From the NCBI GenBank assembly GCA_039591075.1, contig JBDHEI010000011.1, forward strand, positions 1 to 64,000: a stretch of DNA of 64,000 bases. The letters run 5' to 3'. The notes beneath the pieces were generated by a model. It ran no database searches, had not been told where the DNA came from, and saw only the letters and a program-made list of their open reading frames with translations. Of the stretch, positions 18,792-28,900 are shown piece after piece (position 1 is the first letter of the stretch; every line of letters starts with the position of its first letter). Position numbers and translations under genes: made by a program. The stretch comes from JAOTVV01 sp039591075 (GTDB lineage: Bacteria > Gemmatimonadota > Gemmatimonadetes > Gemmatimonadales > GWC2-71-9).

Positions 18792-19193
18792 ATGGGCAGA
18801 CAGGTGGTGATGCTGACGACACTCGCGACGGCCGTCCTGGTCGCCGCGGCGTGCGGGGGAGCGCGGGAAGTACAGGTCCGACGGGCGGTGGCCCCAACCG
18901 TAGCGGACAGCATCTACGTGCAATTGGCCAACGACCACTTCAACGACGCGAGAGTGTACGCCCTGTACGAAGGTGGTGCCCGGTATCCCCTTGGGCTCGT
19001 GATCGGAAAGGGGAGCGTGCAGGAAGCCGCCCTCTTGTGGCAGCCCCGCCCGCTCGTCTTCGAGATCAGCTTCATCGCCGAGGACGGAGTGTATCTGACG
19101 GAAGAGCTCATGCTGGAGCCGGGCGATCTGATCCAGCTCAACATCCCGCCCAACATCAGCTCGTCGGCGTTCTTCCGCCGGGTGTCCGACTAG
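18792..19193 (+). CDS. Small lipoprotein, 133 aa
   Basis: A lipoprotein: signal with lipobox AAAC (Cys21) and a mature domain of about 110 residues that is beta-rich (DSIYVQLANDHFNDARVYAL; PLVFEISFIAEDG; LEPGDLIQLNIPPN). The pattern resembles small transthyretin-like lipoproteins seen in Gemmatimonadota, but that is only an impression. The ATG has AGGAGAGA in front. Convergent with the next gene; function unknown. Confidence 0.7.
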   Translation: MGRQVVMLTTLATAVLVAAACGGAREVQVRRAVAPTVADSIYVQLANDHFNDARVYALYEGGARYPLGLVIGKGSVQEAALLWQPRPLVFEISFIAEDGVYLTEELMLEPGDLIQLNIPPNISSSAFFRRVSD

Positions 19194-19283
19194 CGCCCCT
19201 CTGCCGCATTTCCACAGGTGTTGCCCGTCGGCCCCTCAGCGCGCCCTCGCGTCCGCAGGGCCGCGGAGATTCGGTGACGAGGT

Positions 19284-21065
19284 TCAGCCGGTACCGGGTT
19301 CGTCGGTCACTTTGCCGTCTGGTGTGGGGTTCCACAGACTCCGGAAGTAGTACCCGATCGCCAAGAAAACGCCACCAAAGCCCAGGAACAATAGAATCCG
19401 CCAGATGGCTTCGACCTGGCGGAGATCCACCAGGATCAACTTGGCGACGGGCAGAAACAGCGTGACGAGACCCACGGTCCTCGCCGGAGGTACGAGCAGG
19501 ATCAGCACCAGCGCGTAGATCCCCCATGCGGCCGTCACGATTCCAGTACCCGCAGGAAGCACGGAGAGCTCGCGCCAGAGCCATGCCAGGAGCGCCGCGT
19601 GTGCTGCCAGGCGGTACCATCGACCGGCCTGAGGACCGGCCCACCACGCCCCCACCAGGGCTGCAGCGACGGCGGCTAGGTCGGTGAGTGCGCGCGCGTT
19701 GAACACGGCGTCCCTGGGGGGTCCGTCCCCGGCTAGACGCTCGAACATCCAGAGTGCGACGAGGCCGAAGAGCAGATGGCCGGTCATGCGGAGTGCATCG
19801 TCGTCCAAGCGGTGCGCAACGTGTAACAGCGTCGCCGCCAGCGCGGCCCAGATCAGGAACTGTGCATGCCCCTCGAACAGCAGCGGTACTGCCCCGGCCA
19901 CGAGCACGGCTCCCGTCACATGGTGCGCCGACACGAGAACCGGGACCGAGCCAACACGGTCCAGGCGCCACGCCACGGCAGCATAGAGGACTCCACCACC
20001 AAGGGCAATCAGGCCCCAGAGGGTGTCTCCGGCCGACCACACCGCCCGCGACGTGAACAGGGCAACGACGGCGGTGACAAATGTGAGAACGGCGACCTGC
20101 CGGTGCGATAGCTCTGCCTCGTCGTGGCCCTTGACGCCTGCTATCGTGCCGAGGGGCGGTCGTTGCCAGCGCGAGGGGTTGCTCTCGGCCAGTGCCTCGC
20201 GCAGCACTGGGATCCCCCAGAACAGCAGCCACGTGACGACTACGCCGATCTGCAGCGCAACTCGATTGCCCCACGCTCCGGTCTGAAATCCGAGCGCCAG
20301 AACGGTCCAGCCACCCACGGCCGTCGTCCACAGCAGCGATCGCCACCCCTTGAGCAGGTAGATGGCGCTGGTGCCGACGAGGAGAATCCCGGTGTACGTC
20401 ACGAGGCCCGGAACGGACCCGACGTCGGTGTACAGGAAGAATGGTGTGCCCAGACCACCCGCCGCTCCGAGTACGGCAAGCGCGGGGCCGTTCTGCCTGA
20501 TGCCGGTGGAGAAGGTGAAGAGGGTCACCAGCACCATGAACGCGAAGGCCACCGAGTGGCTGACGAGCTCGAAGAGTTGGAATGCCGCGAATCCGGTGAT
20601 ATACCAGGTCGCAGCGGCTCCCCCGAGCATGAGCTGACTGAACCACTGTTTGGCCGGTGGGACGCGAAAGCCAATGGTAGCCAGTGCGCCCCCGAGCCCG
20701 AGGCCGAATGCGATCCGGATCCTCGGAGTGAGCCATCCCTGGTCAACGGCGTAGTTGAACAGGAACGCCACGCCGACGAGCAGCAGCCCGATGCCGACTC
20801 GGCCGATCCAGTACTGCGGGCCGCGGTGGAGTAGGGCGGCGATCGGGCCCGGGGGCTTGTGGGGAGTCATCCGCTGGGCCCGGGGCATCGGGCGCGGTCG
20901 TTGGCTACCCTCGCCGAGAGGCCGCGGGCTCGTGGCGGACTGCCCTGTCCGCGCACGCCCGGCCAACCCGTCGACGAATCCCTTCAGAGTGTGCTGCAGG
21001 TGCTGCACCGTGGCTTCGAGGTCCTGAAGCCGTTGCTCGATGGTGCGCTCGGGAGGTTCTGGCAT
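19284..21065 (-). CDS. DUF2339 polytopic membrane protein
   Basis: A 593-residue inner-membrane protein. The first 35 residues form a short coiled coil (IEQRLQDLEATVQHLQ), followed by a charged linker and then about 15 or more transmembrane segments from residue 80 to the end, which is the DUF2339 layout. The stretch WIGRVGIGLLLVGVAFLFNYAVDQGW is here cited only in part (GLLLVGVAFLFNYAV) as the family's first-helix signature. The ATG at 21065 is preferred over upstream starts because it begins the coiled coil. Function of the family is not established. Divergent from the M1 peptidase gene. Confidence 0.85.
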   Translation of the reverse strand: MPEPPERTIEQRLQDLEATVQHLQHTLKGFVDGLAGRARTGQSATSPRPLGEGSQRPRPMPRAQRMTPHKPPGPIAALLHRGPQYWIGRVGIGLLLVGVAFLFNYAVDQGWLTPRIRIAFGLGLGGALATIGFRVPPAKQWFSQLMLGGAAATWYITGFAAFQLFELVSHSVAFAFMVLVTLFTFSTGIRQNGPALAVLGAAGGLGTPFFLYTDVGSVPGLVTYTGILLVGTSAIYLLKGWRSLLWTTAVGGWTVLALGFQTGAWGNRVALQIGVVVTWLLFWGIPVLREALAESNPSRWQRPPLGTIAGVKGHDEAELSHRQVAVLTFVTAVVALFTSRAVWSAGDTLWGLIALGGGVLYAAVAWRLDRVGSVPVLVSAHHVTGAVLVAGAVPLLFEGHAQFLIWAALAATLLHVAHRLDDDALRMTGHLLFGLVALWMFERLAGDGPPRDAVFNARALTDLAAVAAALVGAWWAGPQAGRWYRLAAHAALLAWLWRELSVLPAGTGIVTAAWGIYALVLILLVPPARTVGLVTLFLPVAKLILVDLRQVEAIWRILLFLGFGGVFLAIGYYFRSLWNPTPDGKVTDEPGTG

Positions 21066-21179
21066 GACAGAAAGGTAGGAACCGGCGGGGCAACGGCAAG
21101 ATCGCTGAGTGGCACACACCCCGGAGACGATCTACACTTAGCGCGATCGGCGCGTGCTCACCCGAACCAGGAGCGTCTC

Positions 21180-23123
21180 ATGCGGAAAGCCGTGCGGGTA
21201 CTCAGTATGCTCGTCTTCGGGTCGTCTGTCATTGCGCCGCCCGGCGGCGCGCAGCAGCGCACCGGCTGGACGGACCGCTCGCCGTTCGAGCCGCTGGACC
21301 TGCCGGCGGCCACCACGATCCGGACCGGAGCCGGTCGGCCAGGACCGGACTACTGGCAGCAGCGGGCCGACTACACGCTCGCGGCCAGTGTGGATACCAG
21401 TAACCAGCTGCTCACCGGCAGCGGCACCCTGCGATACCACAACAACTCGCCCGACACGCTGCCCTTCCTGTGGCTCAAGCTGGACGCAAACCTGTGCGAT
21501 CCAAAGAGCGAGGCCGGCGTGCTGAGCGTCCCGCCCCTGCTGTTCGGCGACGCCGTGTTCGACTTCTCTTGCCAGGGTGGCAGTGGAATGGCCCTCGAGC
21601 GGCTCACGGCGGGCGGTCGAGCCGTTGGCCATCGAGTGTATGGGACCGTCGCGCGAGTCGATCTCGATACGCCACTCCTTCCGGGAGGAACCGTCGAGTT
21701 GGAGATGGTGTGGCGCTGGACGCTCCCGGAGTACGGATACGGCCGCATGGGCCGCGACGGCACGCTCTACCAAGTGGCGCAGTGGTATCCGCGCGTTGCC
21801 GTGTACGACGACGTCGGTGGCTGGAACCTGGCGCCGTTCCTGGGCGCGGGGGAGTTCTACCAGGAGTACGGCGACTTCGCTGTGGCGCTGACGGTGCCCG
21901 CCGGCTACGTGCTGGCCGCGACGGGGACCGTTCAGAATCCGAACGCAGTGCTGACGGCCGCGCAGCGCGAGCGGCTCGCGCGAGCCCGCCGATCGGAGTC
22001 GGCCGTGGCAATCGTGACGGCTGACGAAGCGCGCGAGGCACGGCAACGAGCGGTGCCCGGCACCAGGACCTGGCGATTTACTGCGCAAAACGTGCGTGAC
22101 TTCGCCTTCGCCATGGCGCCGGATTTCCGGTGGGACGCGAGCGCGTGGGACGGGACGCTGATTCAGACGTTTTACCGACCTGAGGCCACGCTGTGGGAGG
22201 GGGCGAACCGCATGTCGTGGGTGAGCATCAAGCATTTCTCCGAACGCCTGGCGCGATATCCCTACCCCCACGCCACCACAGTCGAGGGCCCCAACGACGG
22301 CATGGAGTATCCGATGCTCACCTTTGTGCCCAGGGGTGGGTCGCGGGAGGAACTGTACTGGGTGTTGACCCACGAGTTCGGTCACGAGTGGTACCCGATG
22401 CTGGTGAACTCCAACGAGCGGCTGCATCCGTGGATGGACGAAGGCTTCAACACGTTCATCGACATCGGATCGGTTGAGGAGTACTTCGCGGGCGAGGCGT
22501 ATGGCGACACGATCGACCTCCAGCCGCTGCACCTGTACCCGCTGCATGCCCTTGCCGGCAGAGAGCAGGCCATGGCGCTCCCGCCTGACGAGCAGCATGA
22601 TCTGTTCTGGGCGGCCTACTTCAAACCGGCGCTCATGCTGCATCTGCTGCGCACGGAGGTGCTGGGTCCCGAGCGATTCGACCGTGCGTTCTCGGAATAC
22701 ACGGAGGCATGGTCGTTCAAGCACCCCACGCCGGCGGACTTCTTTCGCTTCATGGAGGATGCCGCGGGCTCGCAGCTCGACTGGTTCTGGCGCGGATGGA
22801 TCTACTCCACGGCTCGGCTCGACCAGGCCGTTGCTAGGGTCGTGCTCGGGAGCGACAGCACCGAAACGGAGATCCATCTGCGCAACCGTGGTGCCATGGT
22901 GATGCCCGCAGAGTTGGCGCTCACCTTCGCGGATGGGTCGAGGCAGATCGTGCGACTCCCGGTCGAGATGTGGAAGCTAGGACCCGAGTTCGTGTACCGA
23001 TTGCCGGCCGGTCGGTCGCTCGTCGCCGTGGAGTTGGACCCGCGCGGCGTGTATCCGGACGATGACCACGACAACGACACGTGGCGCGCCCCGGTGTCGG
23101 GCATGGTGCCGCCCGGGCGGTAG
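21180..23123 (+). CDS. M1 family (gluzincin) metallopeptidase, exported
   Basis: A 647-residue zinc aminopeptidase-like protein with signal peptide (MRKAVRVLSMLVFGSSVIAP...AQQ). The zinc site is clear: His398-Glu399-x-x-His402 (HEFGH) and Glu421 in MDEGFN, the HExxH-x18-E spacing of M1. A GxMEYP stretch just before it corresponds to the GAMEN exopeptidase loop of M1 enzymes. It likely degrades peptides in the periplasm or outside the cell. The ATG is 54 bp after the divergent gap begins; a longer open frame upstream overlaps the DUF2339 gene and is not credible. Followed by a small membrane protein gene. Confidence 0.92.
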   Translation: MRKAVRVLSMLVFGSSVIAPPGGAQQRTGWTDRSPFEPLDLPAATTIRTGAGRPGPDYWQQRADYTLAASVDTSNQLLTGSGTLRYHNNSPDTLPFLWLKLDANLCDPKSEAGVLSVPPLLFGDAVFDFSCQGGSGMALERLTAGGRAVGHRVYGTVARVDLDTPLLPGGTVELEMVWRWTLPEYGYGRMGRDGTLYQVAQWYPRVAVYDDVGGWNLAPFLGAGEFYQEYGDFAVALTVPAGYVLAATGTVQNPNAVLTAAQRERLARARRSESAVAIVTADEAREARQRAVPGTRTWRFTAQNVRDFAFAMAPDFRWDASAWDGTLIQTFYRPEATLWEGANRMSWVSIKHFSERLARYPYPHATTVEGPNDGMEYPMLTFVPRGGSREELYWVLTHEFGHEWYPMLVNSNERLHPWMDEGFNTFIDIGSVEEYFAGEAYGDTIDLQPLHLYPLHALAGREQAMALPPDEQHDLFWAAYFKPALMLHLLRTEVLGPERFDRAFSEYTEAWSFKHPTPADFFRFMEDAAGSQLDWFWRGWIYSTARLDQAVARVVLGSDSTETEIHLRNRGAMVMPAELALTFADGSRQIVRLPVEMWKLGPEFVYRLPAGRSLVAVELDPRGVYPDDDHDNDTWRAPVSGMVPPGR

Positions 23124-23152
23124 CGGAACGTCACGGCGCGCGCGGGTGTCGC

Positions 23153-23476
23153 ATGGGAATCCTGCTGTGGGTGGTCGGTGCGTTGGCGCTTGCCTCTGGC
23201 GGCCTGAAGCTACGCGGCCAAGTACGAGCGACCGTGGGCACCTCGCGCATCGCCGTGTGGGAGACTGCGGTCGGCGCGCTTACGGCGGTCGGGTCCGGCG
23301 TTGGTCTGGCCCGAGAGCGGCCGCTCGCGTGGGCGGCGGTAGCCGTCGCACTCGGGCTCGTGGGGGTGTCGTCGGTGGTGCACGTCCGGCGGACGGCTCG
23401 CCTGCGACAACTGCGCGAGGAGTCGGCGGAATCGCGACTGCGAAGCTACTTGGAGAACGGGAGATCCTCGATGTAG
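23153..23476 (+). CDS. Small membrane protein, 107 aa
   Basis: A short protein with hydrophobic segments at about 1-18, 35-52 and 58-78 and a basic helical tail (RRTARLRQLREESAESRLRS), so a small inner-membrane protein with a cytosolic tail. It starts 29 bp after the peptidase gene. No family or motif recognised; the start is not decided by a clear ribosome binding site. Confidence 0.55.
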   Translation: MGILLWVVGALALASGGLKLRGQVRATVGTSRIAVWETAVGALTAVGSGVGLARERPLAWAAVAVALGLVGVSSVVHVRRTARLRQLREESAESRLRSYLENGRSSM

Positions 23477-23522
23477 TGGGGTTTCGGTCTTCGCCGTGCC
23501 GGGCGCTTTGCGCGTGCCTCCG

Positions 23523-24935
23523 TTACCACATCCCCAGCACCTTCCACCACAGTCCTCCCACCCCCAGCCACACCGCGATGTTCACCACGCTCACCACCAA
23601 GCCGAGCCGCCACCAGGCGGTGACCTCGACGTAGCCGGCTCCGAACAGCACCGGTGCCGGGCCGGTGCCGTAGTGGGTCATGCTGCTGAACAGGTTGCTG
23701 AAGAACGCCAGGAGCAGGGCCGCGAGGACGGGAGGCGTGCCCACTGCGAGCGCCACGCCGAGAAACGGCGCGTACATGGAACTCACGTGGGCGGTGTTGC
23801 TGGCAAAGAAGTAGTGGCTGTAGAAATACACGAGGCTGAGCCCGACGAACGCCGGGAGCCATCCCATCCCTTCGAAGAGCCCACCCATGGCGCCGCTGAA
23901 CCAGGGAATGAGACCGAGCCTGGACAAGAACGACGCCATCATCACGAGCGCCGCGAACCACACGAGCGTGTCCCACGCTCCCTTTTCCCGCAGGATGTCG
24001 TCCCACGTGAGCACGCCGGTCACGAGCAGCACGACGAGGCCAACCATGGCGGTCACGGTGGTGTGCACCGCAAGCACGTCTCCCAGGATCCACAGGGTGA
24101 GCAACAGGACGAAACAGGCCAACATCACCCACTCGCTCCGGGAGATCGGCCCACTCTGCCGCAGCTTCTCCCGTGCCATCGCTGCCGCCTGTGGTGTCTC
24201 CCTGATCTCGGGTGGGTACAGCCGGTACAGCAGGGCTGGCACGAGGGCGAGGCTCAGGAGCCCCGGCACCAGCGCCGCGAGCGCCCACCCGGTCCACGTG
24301 ACCTCCACACCCTGGTCGCGCGCCAACTGGGCGGCTAACGGGTTTGCCGCCATCGCCGTCAGGAACATGGCGCTCGTGATCACGGTGCCCTGAAAGGATG
24401 CTGTGGTCAGGAACGCGCCCACGCGCTTGGCCGTGCCGTCGTCGGGTCGGCTCTCGTACGCCTCCGCCACCGATCGCAGGATCGGGAAGATCACGCCCCC
24501 CGCGCGCGCGGTGTTGCTCGGGATCGCCGGAGCGAGGACGAGATCGGTGGCGATGAGCCCATAGCCCAGTCCCAACGTGCGTCGGCCCAGCCACGCCATG
24601 AACAGGTACGCGATCCGCGCGCCGAGGCCGGTCTTGATGAACCCCCGCGAGATGAAGAACGCGAGCACGATCAACCAGATGACCGTGTTACCGAACCCGC
24701 TCATCGCCTCACCGATCGTGAGCGTGTGAGTGACGGTCGTGGCACAGATACCGATCATGGCCACCGCGCCCATCGGCAGCGGCTTGAGCACGATGCCGAC
24801 GATGGTCGCGGCGAAGATGGCGAGGAGGTGAATCCCACGGGGATCGACATCGGCAGGCGGTGGGACGAACCACAGGACGGTACCGACAGTGACCGGCACG
24901 CCGAGCTTGAGCGCGAAGGCGCGTGACGGGGTCAT
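23523..24935 (-). CDS. SLC13/DASS family carboxylate transporter
   Basis: A 470-residue secondary transporter of the divalent anion:sodium symporter family (dicarboxylates, tricarboxylates or 2-oxoglutarate/malate exchange). It has about 11-12 transmembrane segments and both SNT carboxylate-binding motifs: PSNTARAGGVIFPI in the first half and ASNTAHVSSMYAPF in the second. The GFGNTVIWLI stretch is also typical. The ATG at 24935 overlaps the stop of the carboxylase gene as ATGA, so the two are translationally coupled. The context suggests a C4-dicarboxylate linked to anaplerosis, but the substrate is inferred. Confidence 0.9.
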   Translation of the reverse strand: MTPSRAFALKLGVPVTVGTVLWFVPPPADVDPRGIHLLAIFAATIVGIVLKPLPMGAVAMIGICATTVTHTLTIGEAMSGFGNTVIWLIVLAFFISRGFIKTGLGARIAYLFMAWLGRRTLGLGYGLIATDLVLAPAIPSNTARAGGVIFPILRSVAEAYESRPDDGTAKRVGAFLTTASFQGTVITSAMFLTAMAANPLAAQLARDQGVEVTWTGWALAALVPGLLSLALVPALLYRLYPPEIRETPQAAAMAREKLRQSGPISRSEWVMLACFVLLLTLWILGDVLAVHTTVTAMVGLVVLLVTGVLTWDDILREKGAWDTLVWFAALVMMASFLSRLGLIPWFSGAMGGLFEGMGWLPAFVGLSLVYFYSHYFFASNTAHVSSMYAPFLGVALAVGTPPVLAALLLAFFSNLFSSMTHYGTGPAPVLFGAGYVEVTAWWRLGLVVSVVNIAVWLGVGGLWWKVLGMW

Positions 24936-27598
24936 CCGGTGTTCCGCATGCCGGCTGCGATCCCGTTCACCGTGAGGAGCATGGCGTCGAGCAGCCGCTT
25001 GTCGTCTGGGCTCTTCCGCAGACGACACAGGATCTCCGTCTGCACCAGGTTGATGGGATCGATGTAGGGATTGCGCACGTCGATGGAGCGCTGCAGCACG
25101 GGGTTCCCGTCGAGCAGGCGGTCGTGGCCGGTCACCTGAAGCACGACGTCCGTCGCACGTTTTAGTCGCTCCCGCAGATCGGTCCCGATGGAGCGGACAT
25201 CTTCGGGAACCAAACGCTCGTCGTACTGCGCGGCGATGGCCGGCGACGCCTTGGCCAGGACCATCTCGACCAGATCGACCGTCGACCGGAAGAACGGCCA
25301 CCGCTCACCCATCTCGCGCAACGTCTCGAGTTGTCCGGTGCGGAGCGGCTCTTCGAAGGCCTCGCTGAATCCGAGCCAGGCGGGGAGCAAGAGGCGCGTC
25401 TGCATCCAGGCAAAGACCCACGGGATCGCGCGGAGCGATCGCACCCCGGATCCCGGGCGCCGCCGTGCAGGCCGACTGCCGATCTTGAGCGCGCCCAACT
25501 CAATCTCGGGAGTGGCCGCGCGAAAGTAGTCCACGAACTCCGGCGTCTCGTACACGATCCGGCGATAGGCTCTGCGGGACGTGTCGGCGAGCCGGCGCAT
25601 GTGCTCGCGCCACGCGGGGTCGGGCGCGTCGGCCGGGAGCAGCGTTGCCTCGAGCGTGGCTGTGATGTAGACCTCGAGCGTCCGTGATGCGATGCCTGGT
25701 AGGTCGAACTTGGCGGAGATCATCTCCCCCTGCTCGGTCACGCGGAGCGTGCCGTCTACCGAACCGGGTGGCTGCGACTGGATCGCGAGATGGGTGGGGC
25801 CGCCGCCCCGTCCCACCGTGCCACCACGACCGTGAAACAGGGTGAGTGGCACGTCCTGCTCGCGGCACGCAGCGACGATGGCCTCCTGGGCCTCGTACAG
25901 CTCCCAAGCGGCGGCGAGCCGCCCGCCGTCCTTGGCCGAGTCTGAGTAGCCGAGCATCACCTCTTGCCGCCCCGCGATCCGGTCGCGGTAGCCGGGGATG
26001 GCGAGCAGTTCGCGCAGGGTGGCGCCGGCGCGCCGCAGGTCGTCGACCGTCTCGAACAGGGGAACCACGCGGAGCGGCGGATCGAGCCGAGCGGCGATCT
26101 GCAACGCCTGGACGGCGAGCACGTCGGACGGCTGGGTGGCCATCGAGATCACATAGGCCCCCAGTGATCCCGGAGGGATCGATGCCGCCGTGCGGAACGT
26201 CTCGAGCACGTCGCGCACGTCGGGCTCGAATCGATCCGTCGACTTCAACGCCCGCGCCATGGCGCTGCCGTTCGCCGCGATCTGGTCGCGCAGGAACTGT
26301 TGACGCTCGGCCTCGTCCCAGGTGGCGTACGAGCCCAGTCCCAGCTGCTGCGTGACCGCGTCGAGTGCTTCGGTGTGGCGCGCCGATTCCTGGCGCAGGT
26401 CGAGCCGCACGAGTGTCAAGCCGAAGCACGCGAGCCGGCGCTGAATGTCCAGCAGCCGTCCGCCGGCCAACACGCCCGCACCCGTGGCCTCGAGCGACCG
26501 GCGGCACAGCTCGAGCGGCTCGGCGAGATCCTCGACCCGCCAGCACATGCGCTCTGCCGTGGCGCGATCGGGGACCTTCCACTCGAGCATCAGCTCGATT
26601 CCCGTGCGGGTCGCCCGCAACCGGTCGCGCAGATCCCGGAGCAGCGCCCGGTAGGGCTCGGGTGTCTTCCCGACCTGCGCCCTCAGCTCGGGGCTAGCAT
26701 CGCTCAGCGACAGTTCCGCCCTGAGCGCCGACAGCTCCCGCAGGTACAGGTCCGCCGCCATCCAGCGCGCGAGCAACGTCGCCTGTACGGTGATCTCGGG
26801 GGTCACGTGCGGGTTCCCGTCGCGGTCGCCCCCCATCCACGAGCCGAAGCGGATCGGCGCGGCGTCCCGGGGGAGTTCCCTGCCGATGGCCGACCGCAGG
26901 ACCCGGTCCAGCGCGCGGAGATTGGCGGGCACCGCGTCCCACAGCGTCTGCTCGAACACGACGAGTCCCCAGCGGACTTCGTCCAGCGGTGTCGGCTGGG
27001 TGTGGCGCACTTCGTCGGTCTCCCACGCAATGGTGATCTCGCGCAGCAGGGATTGGCGGATTTCCTCTCGTTCGGCAGGTGTCAGGTCGCTGCGGTCCTG
27101 CCGCCCCAGGAGATCCGCAATGCGCCGATGGGATCGTCGCAGCGTGCGGCGTACGATCTCGGTCGGATGCGCGGTGAGCACCAGGTCGACGTGCAGGGTG
27201 CACACCTGCTCGAACACAGCGTCGGGTGTGATCCCTGCCTCGAGGAGGTGGGCGAGCGCGTCCGCGAACGACCCCGGTTGGGGCGGCGCATCGGGATCAC
27301 GCTGGTATTCGCGCCGCCGGCGCACGCGGTGATGCTGTTCAGCGATGTTGGCCAGGGTCAGGAAGTGCGCGAACGCCCGGGCGACGGGCAAGGCGTCGTC
27401 CACCGGAAGCTGTTGGAGCAGCTCCCGTAGTTCTCCGAAGCATCCCGTTTCACCCTGTCGCGCACGCTTGGAGAGAGCGCGCACGCGCTCCACCGTCTCG
27501 AACAGCGGTACGCCTTCCTGCTGACGCAGGGTCTCGCCCAAGAGGGTGCCGAGGAGCCGGACGTCGTTGCGGAGCGGAAGGTGGGGATCGGTGGTCAC
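24932..27598 (-). CDS. ppc: Phosphoenolpyruvate carboxylase
   Basis: An 888-residue bacterial-type PEP carboxylase, making oxaloacetate from phosphoenolpyruvate and bicarbonate to refill the TCA cycle. Length and motifs fit throughout: LTAHPTE with His144, GYSDSAKDGG, FHGRGGTVGRGGGP with the catalytic His-Arg pair, and the LRVTEQGEMI segment. The C-terminus ends RNTG, keeping the Asn that takes part in aspartate inhibition in the E. coli enzyme. The GTG start lacks a strong ribosome binding site. It is the first gene of a two-gene unit with the DASS transporter and is divergent from the phosphoesterase gene. Confidence 0.97.
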   Translation of the reverse strand: MTTDPHLPLRNDVRLLGTLLGETLRQQEGVPLFETVERVRALSKRARQGETGCFGELRELLQQLPVDDALPVARAFAHFLTLANIAEQHHRVRRRREYQRDPDAPPQPGSFADALAHLLEAGITPDAVFEQVCTLHVDLVLTAHPTEIVRRTLRRSHRRIADLLGRQDRSDLTPAEREEIRQSLLREITIAWETDEVRHTQPTPLDEVRWGLVVFEQTLWDAVPANLRALDRVLRSAIGRELPRDAAPIRFGSWMGGDRDGNPHVTPEITVQATLLARWMAADLYLRELSALRAELSLSDASPELRAQVGKTPEPYRALLRDLRDRLRATRTGIELMLEWKVPDRATAERMCWRVEDLAEPLELCRRSLEATGAGVLAGGRLLDIQRRLACFGLTLVRLDLRQESARHTEALDAVTQQLGLGSYATWDEAERQQFLRDQIAANGSAMARALKSTDRFEPDVRDVLETFRTAASIPPGSLGAYVISMATQPSDVLAVQALQIAARLDPPLRVVPLFETVDDLRRAGATLRELLAIPGYRDRIAGRQEVMLGYSDSAKDGGRLAAAWELYEAQEAIVAACREQDVPLTLFHGRGGTVGRGGGPTHLAIQSQPPGSVDGTLRVTEQGEMISAKFDLPGIASRTLEVYITATLEATLLPADAPDPAWREHMRRLADTSRRAYRRIVYETPEFVDYFRAATPEIELGALKIGSRPARRRPGSGVRSLRAIPWVFAWMQTRLLLPAWLGFSEAFEEPLRTGQLETLREMGERWPFFRSTVDLVEMVLAKASPAIAAQYDERLVPEDVRSIGTDLRERLKRATDVVLQVTGHDRLLDGNPVLQRSIDVRNPYIDPINLVQTEILCRLRKSPDDKRLLDAMLLTVNGIAAGMRNTG

Positions 27599-27679
27599 CG
27601 GGCTATAGCTAACGCCGTTTGAGCGGCGGTGTCAAAGCTGGGATATTTCTTGGTGGGCCTACTGAAGCAGTGACCGCGC

Positions 27680-28723
27680 ATGGCGGACTCAGCAATCCGC
27701 ATCCTGTTCCTGGCCGACACCCATCTGGGTATCGACATGCCGCTGCGTCCGCGAATCGCGCGGCGGCGGCGTGGGCCGGACTTCTTCGCCAATTACGAGC
27801 GGGCGCTCCAGGCAGCGCACGACCACCGTGTACACGCCGTGATCCACGGGGGCGACGTGTTCTATCGTAGCCGAGTGCCGGCCAAGCTCGTCCAGGCCGG
27901 ATTCGCGCCCCTCAAACGGGTCGCCGATGCCGGGATCCCAGTCTATGTCGTTCCTGGGAATCACGAGCGATCGGCGATCCCGTTTCCGCTGCTTGCCGAG
28001 CATCCCCGCATCCACCTGTTCGACCGGCCCAGGACGTACACGGCGGAGTGGGACGGTGTGCAGGTGGCCATTGCGGGATTCCCGTTCTGCAGGCGCGGCG
28101 TGCGCGGAGCCTTTCGCAACTTGCTCGGCGAGACGGGATGGACGCGTGTCGGTGCCGACGTGAATCTGCTCTGCATGCACCAGTGTTTCGAGGGGGCGAC
28201 GGTCGGACCCAAGGACTTCACCTTTCGGTACACCGAAGACGTCGTCAGGGCCGGCGACGTGCCGCCACAGTTCGCGGCGGTGCTCACCGGTCACATCCAT
28301 CGGCATCAGGTGCTCACTGCCGATTTGCGCGGCCGGTCTCTCCCCACACCGGTGCTGTATCCCGGATCGATCGAGCGGACCTCGTTTGCCGAGCGGGATG
28401 AGGAGAAGGGCTATCTGGTGCTCCAGGTGGAGCCAGGAGCCGATCGCGGTGGGATCCTGAAACAGTGGACCTTCCATCGCCTTCCGGCGCGGCCGATGGT
28501 GCTCGTGGATGTGGAGGCCAATGGCTTCGCTTTCGGCGCGCTCCAGACCCTTCTCACCCGAGCGATCACCGGTGCGCCAGCGGACGCCGTGCTCAGGATA
28601 CGGGTGCACGGACATCCGGCTCCATCGGCGTTTGCGGCGCTTCGCGCCGCGCACGTGCGTGGGCTCGCCCCGGCAACGATGAATGTGGACGTGGTGTTGG
28701 TGGACGTGCCTCGTATCGGTTGA
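27680..28723 (+). CDS. SbcD-like calcineurin-type metallophosphoesterase
   Basis: A 347-residue phosphoesterase of the DNA-repair exonuclease (SbcD/Mre11) type. Metal-binding motifs are all present: Asp13-x-His15 (LADTHLG), GGD (Asp59), GNHE (Asn94-His95), a later His, and GHIHRH. No SbcC-like ATPase gene follows; the next gene encodes a TonB receptor, so it appears to stand alone. Cytosolic, with no signal. A nuclease role is family inference; other substrates are possible. Confidence 0.85.
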   Translation: MADSAIRILFLADTHLGIDMPLRPRIARRRRGPDFFANYERALQAAHDHRVHAVIHGGDVFYRSRVPAKLVQAGFAPLKRVADAGIPVYVVPGNHERSAIPFPLLAEHPRIHLFDRPRTYTAEWDGVQVAIAGFPFCRRGVRGAFRNLLGETGWTRVGADVNLLCMHQCFEGATVGPKDFTFRYTEDVVRAGDVPPQFAAVLTGHIHRHQVLTADLRGRSLPTPVLYPGSIERTSFAERDEEKGYLVLQVEPGADRGGILKQWTFHRLPARPMVLVDVEANGFAFGALQTLLTRAITGAPADAVLRIRVHGHPAPSAFAALRAAHVRGLAPATMNVDVVLVDVPRIG

Positions 28724-28900
28724 TGCCTATCCCAGCGTCGCCAACAGCTCTTCCCGGCGTGGTCTCGAGCGAGGACTCGGTGCTCGAGGCGTGTGACGGC
28801 GTCGCGGGGCTTTCTGTTGACGGCTTGGGAGGAACGTGAACCGGCCTCCCGCGGTACGTTTGAGCATGGAGATCCATGCCGTGTGGTGGGGTGGCGGCTC

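Noticed and set aside
21138..22877. Long minus-strand open frame opposite the M1 peptidase
   Set aside because: Antisense shadow; the plus strand carries the complete zinc-peptidase motif set.
26300..27430. Plus-strand open frame opposite the carboxylase gene
   Set aside because: Shadow of ppc with no recognisable domain.
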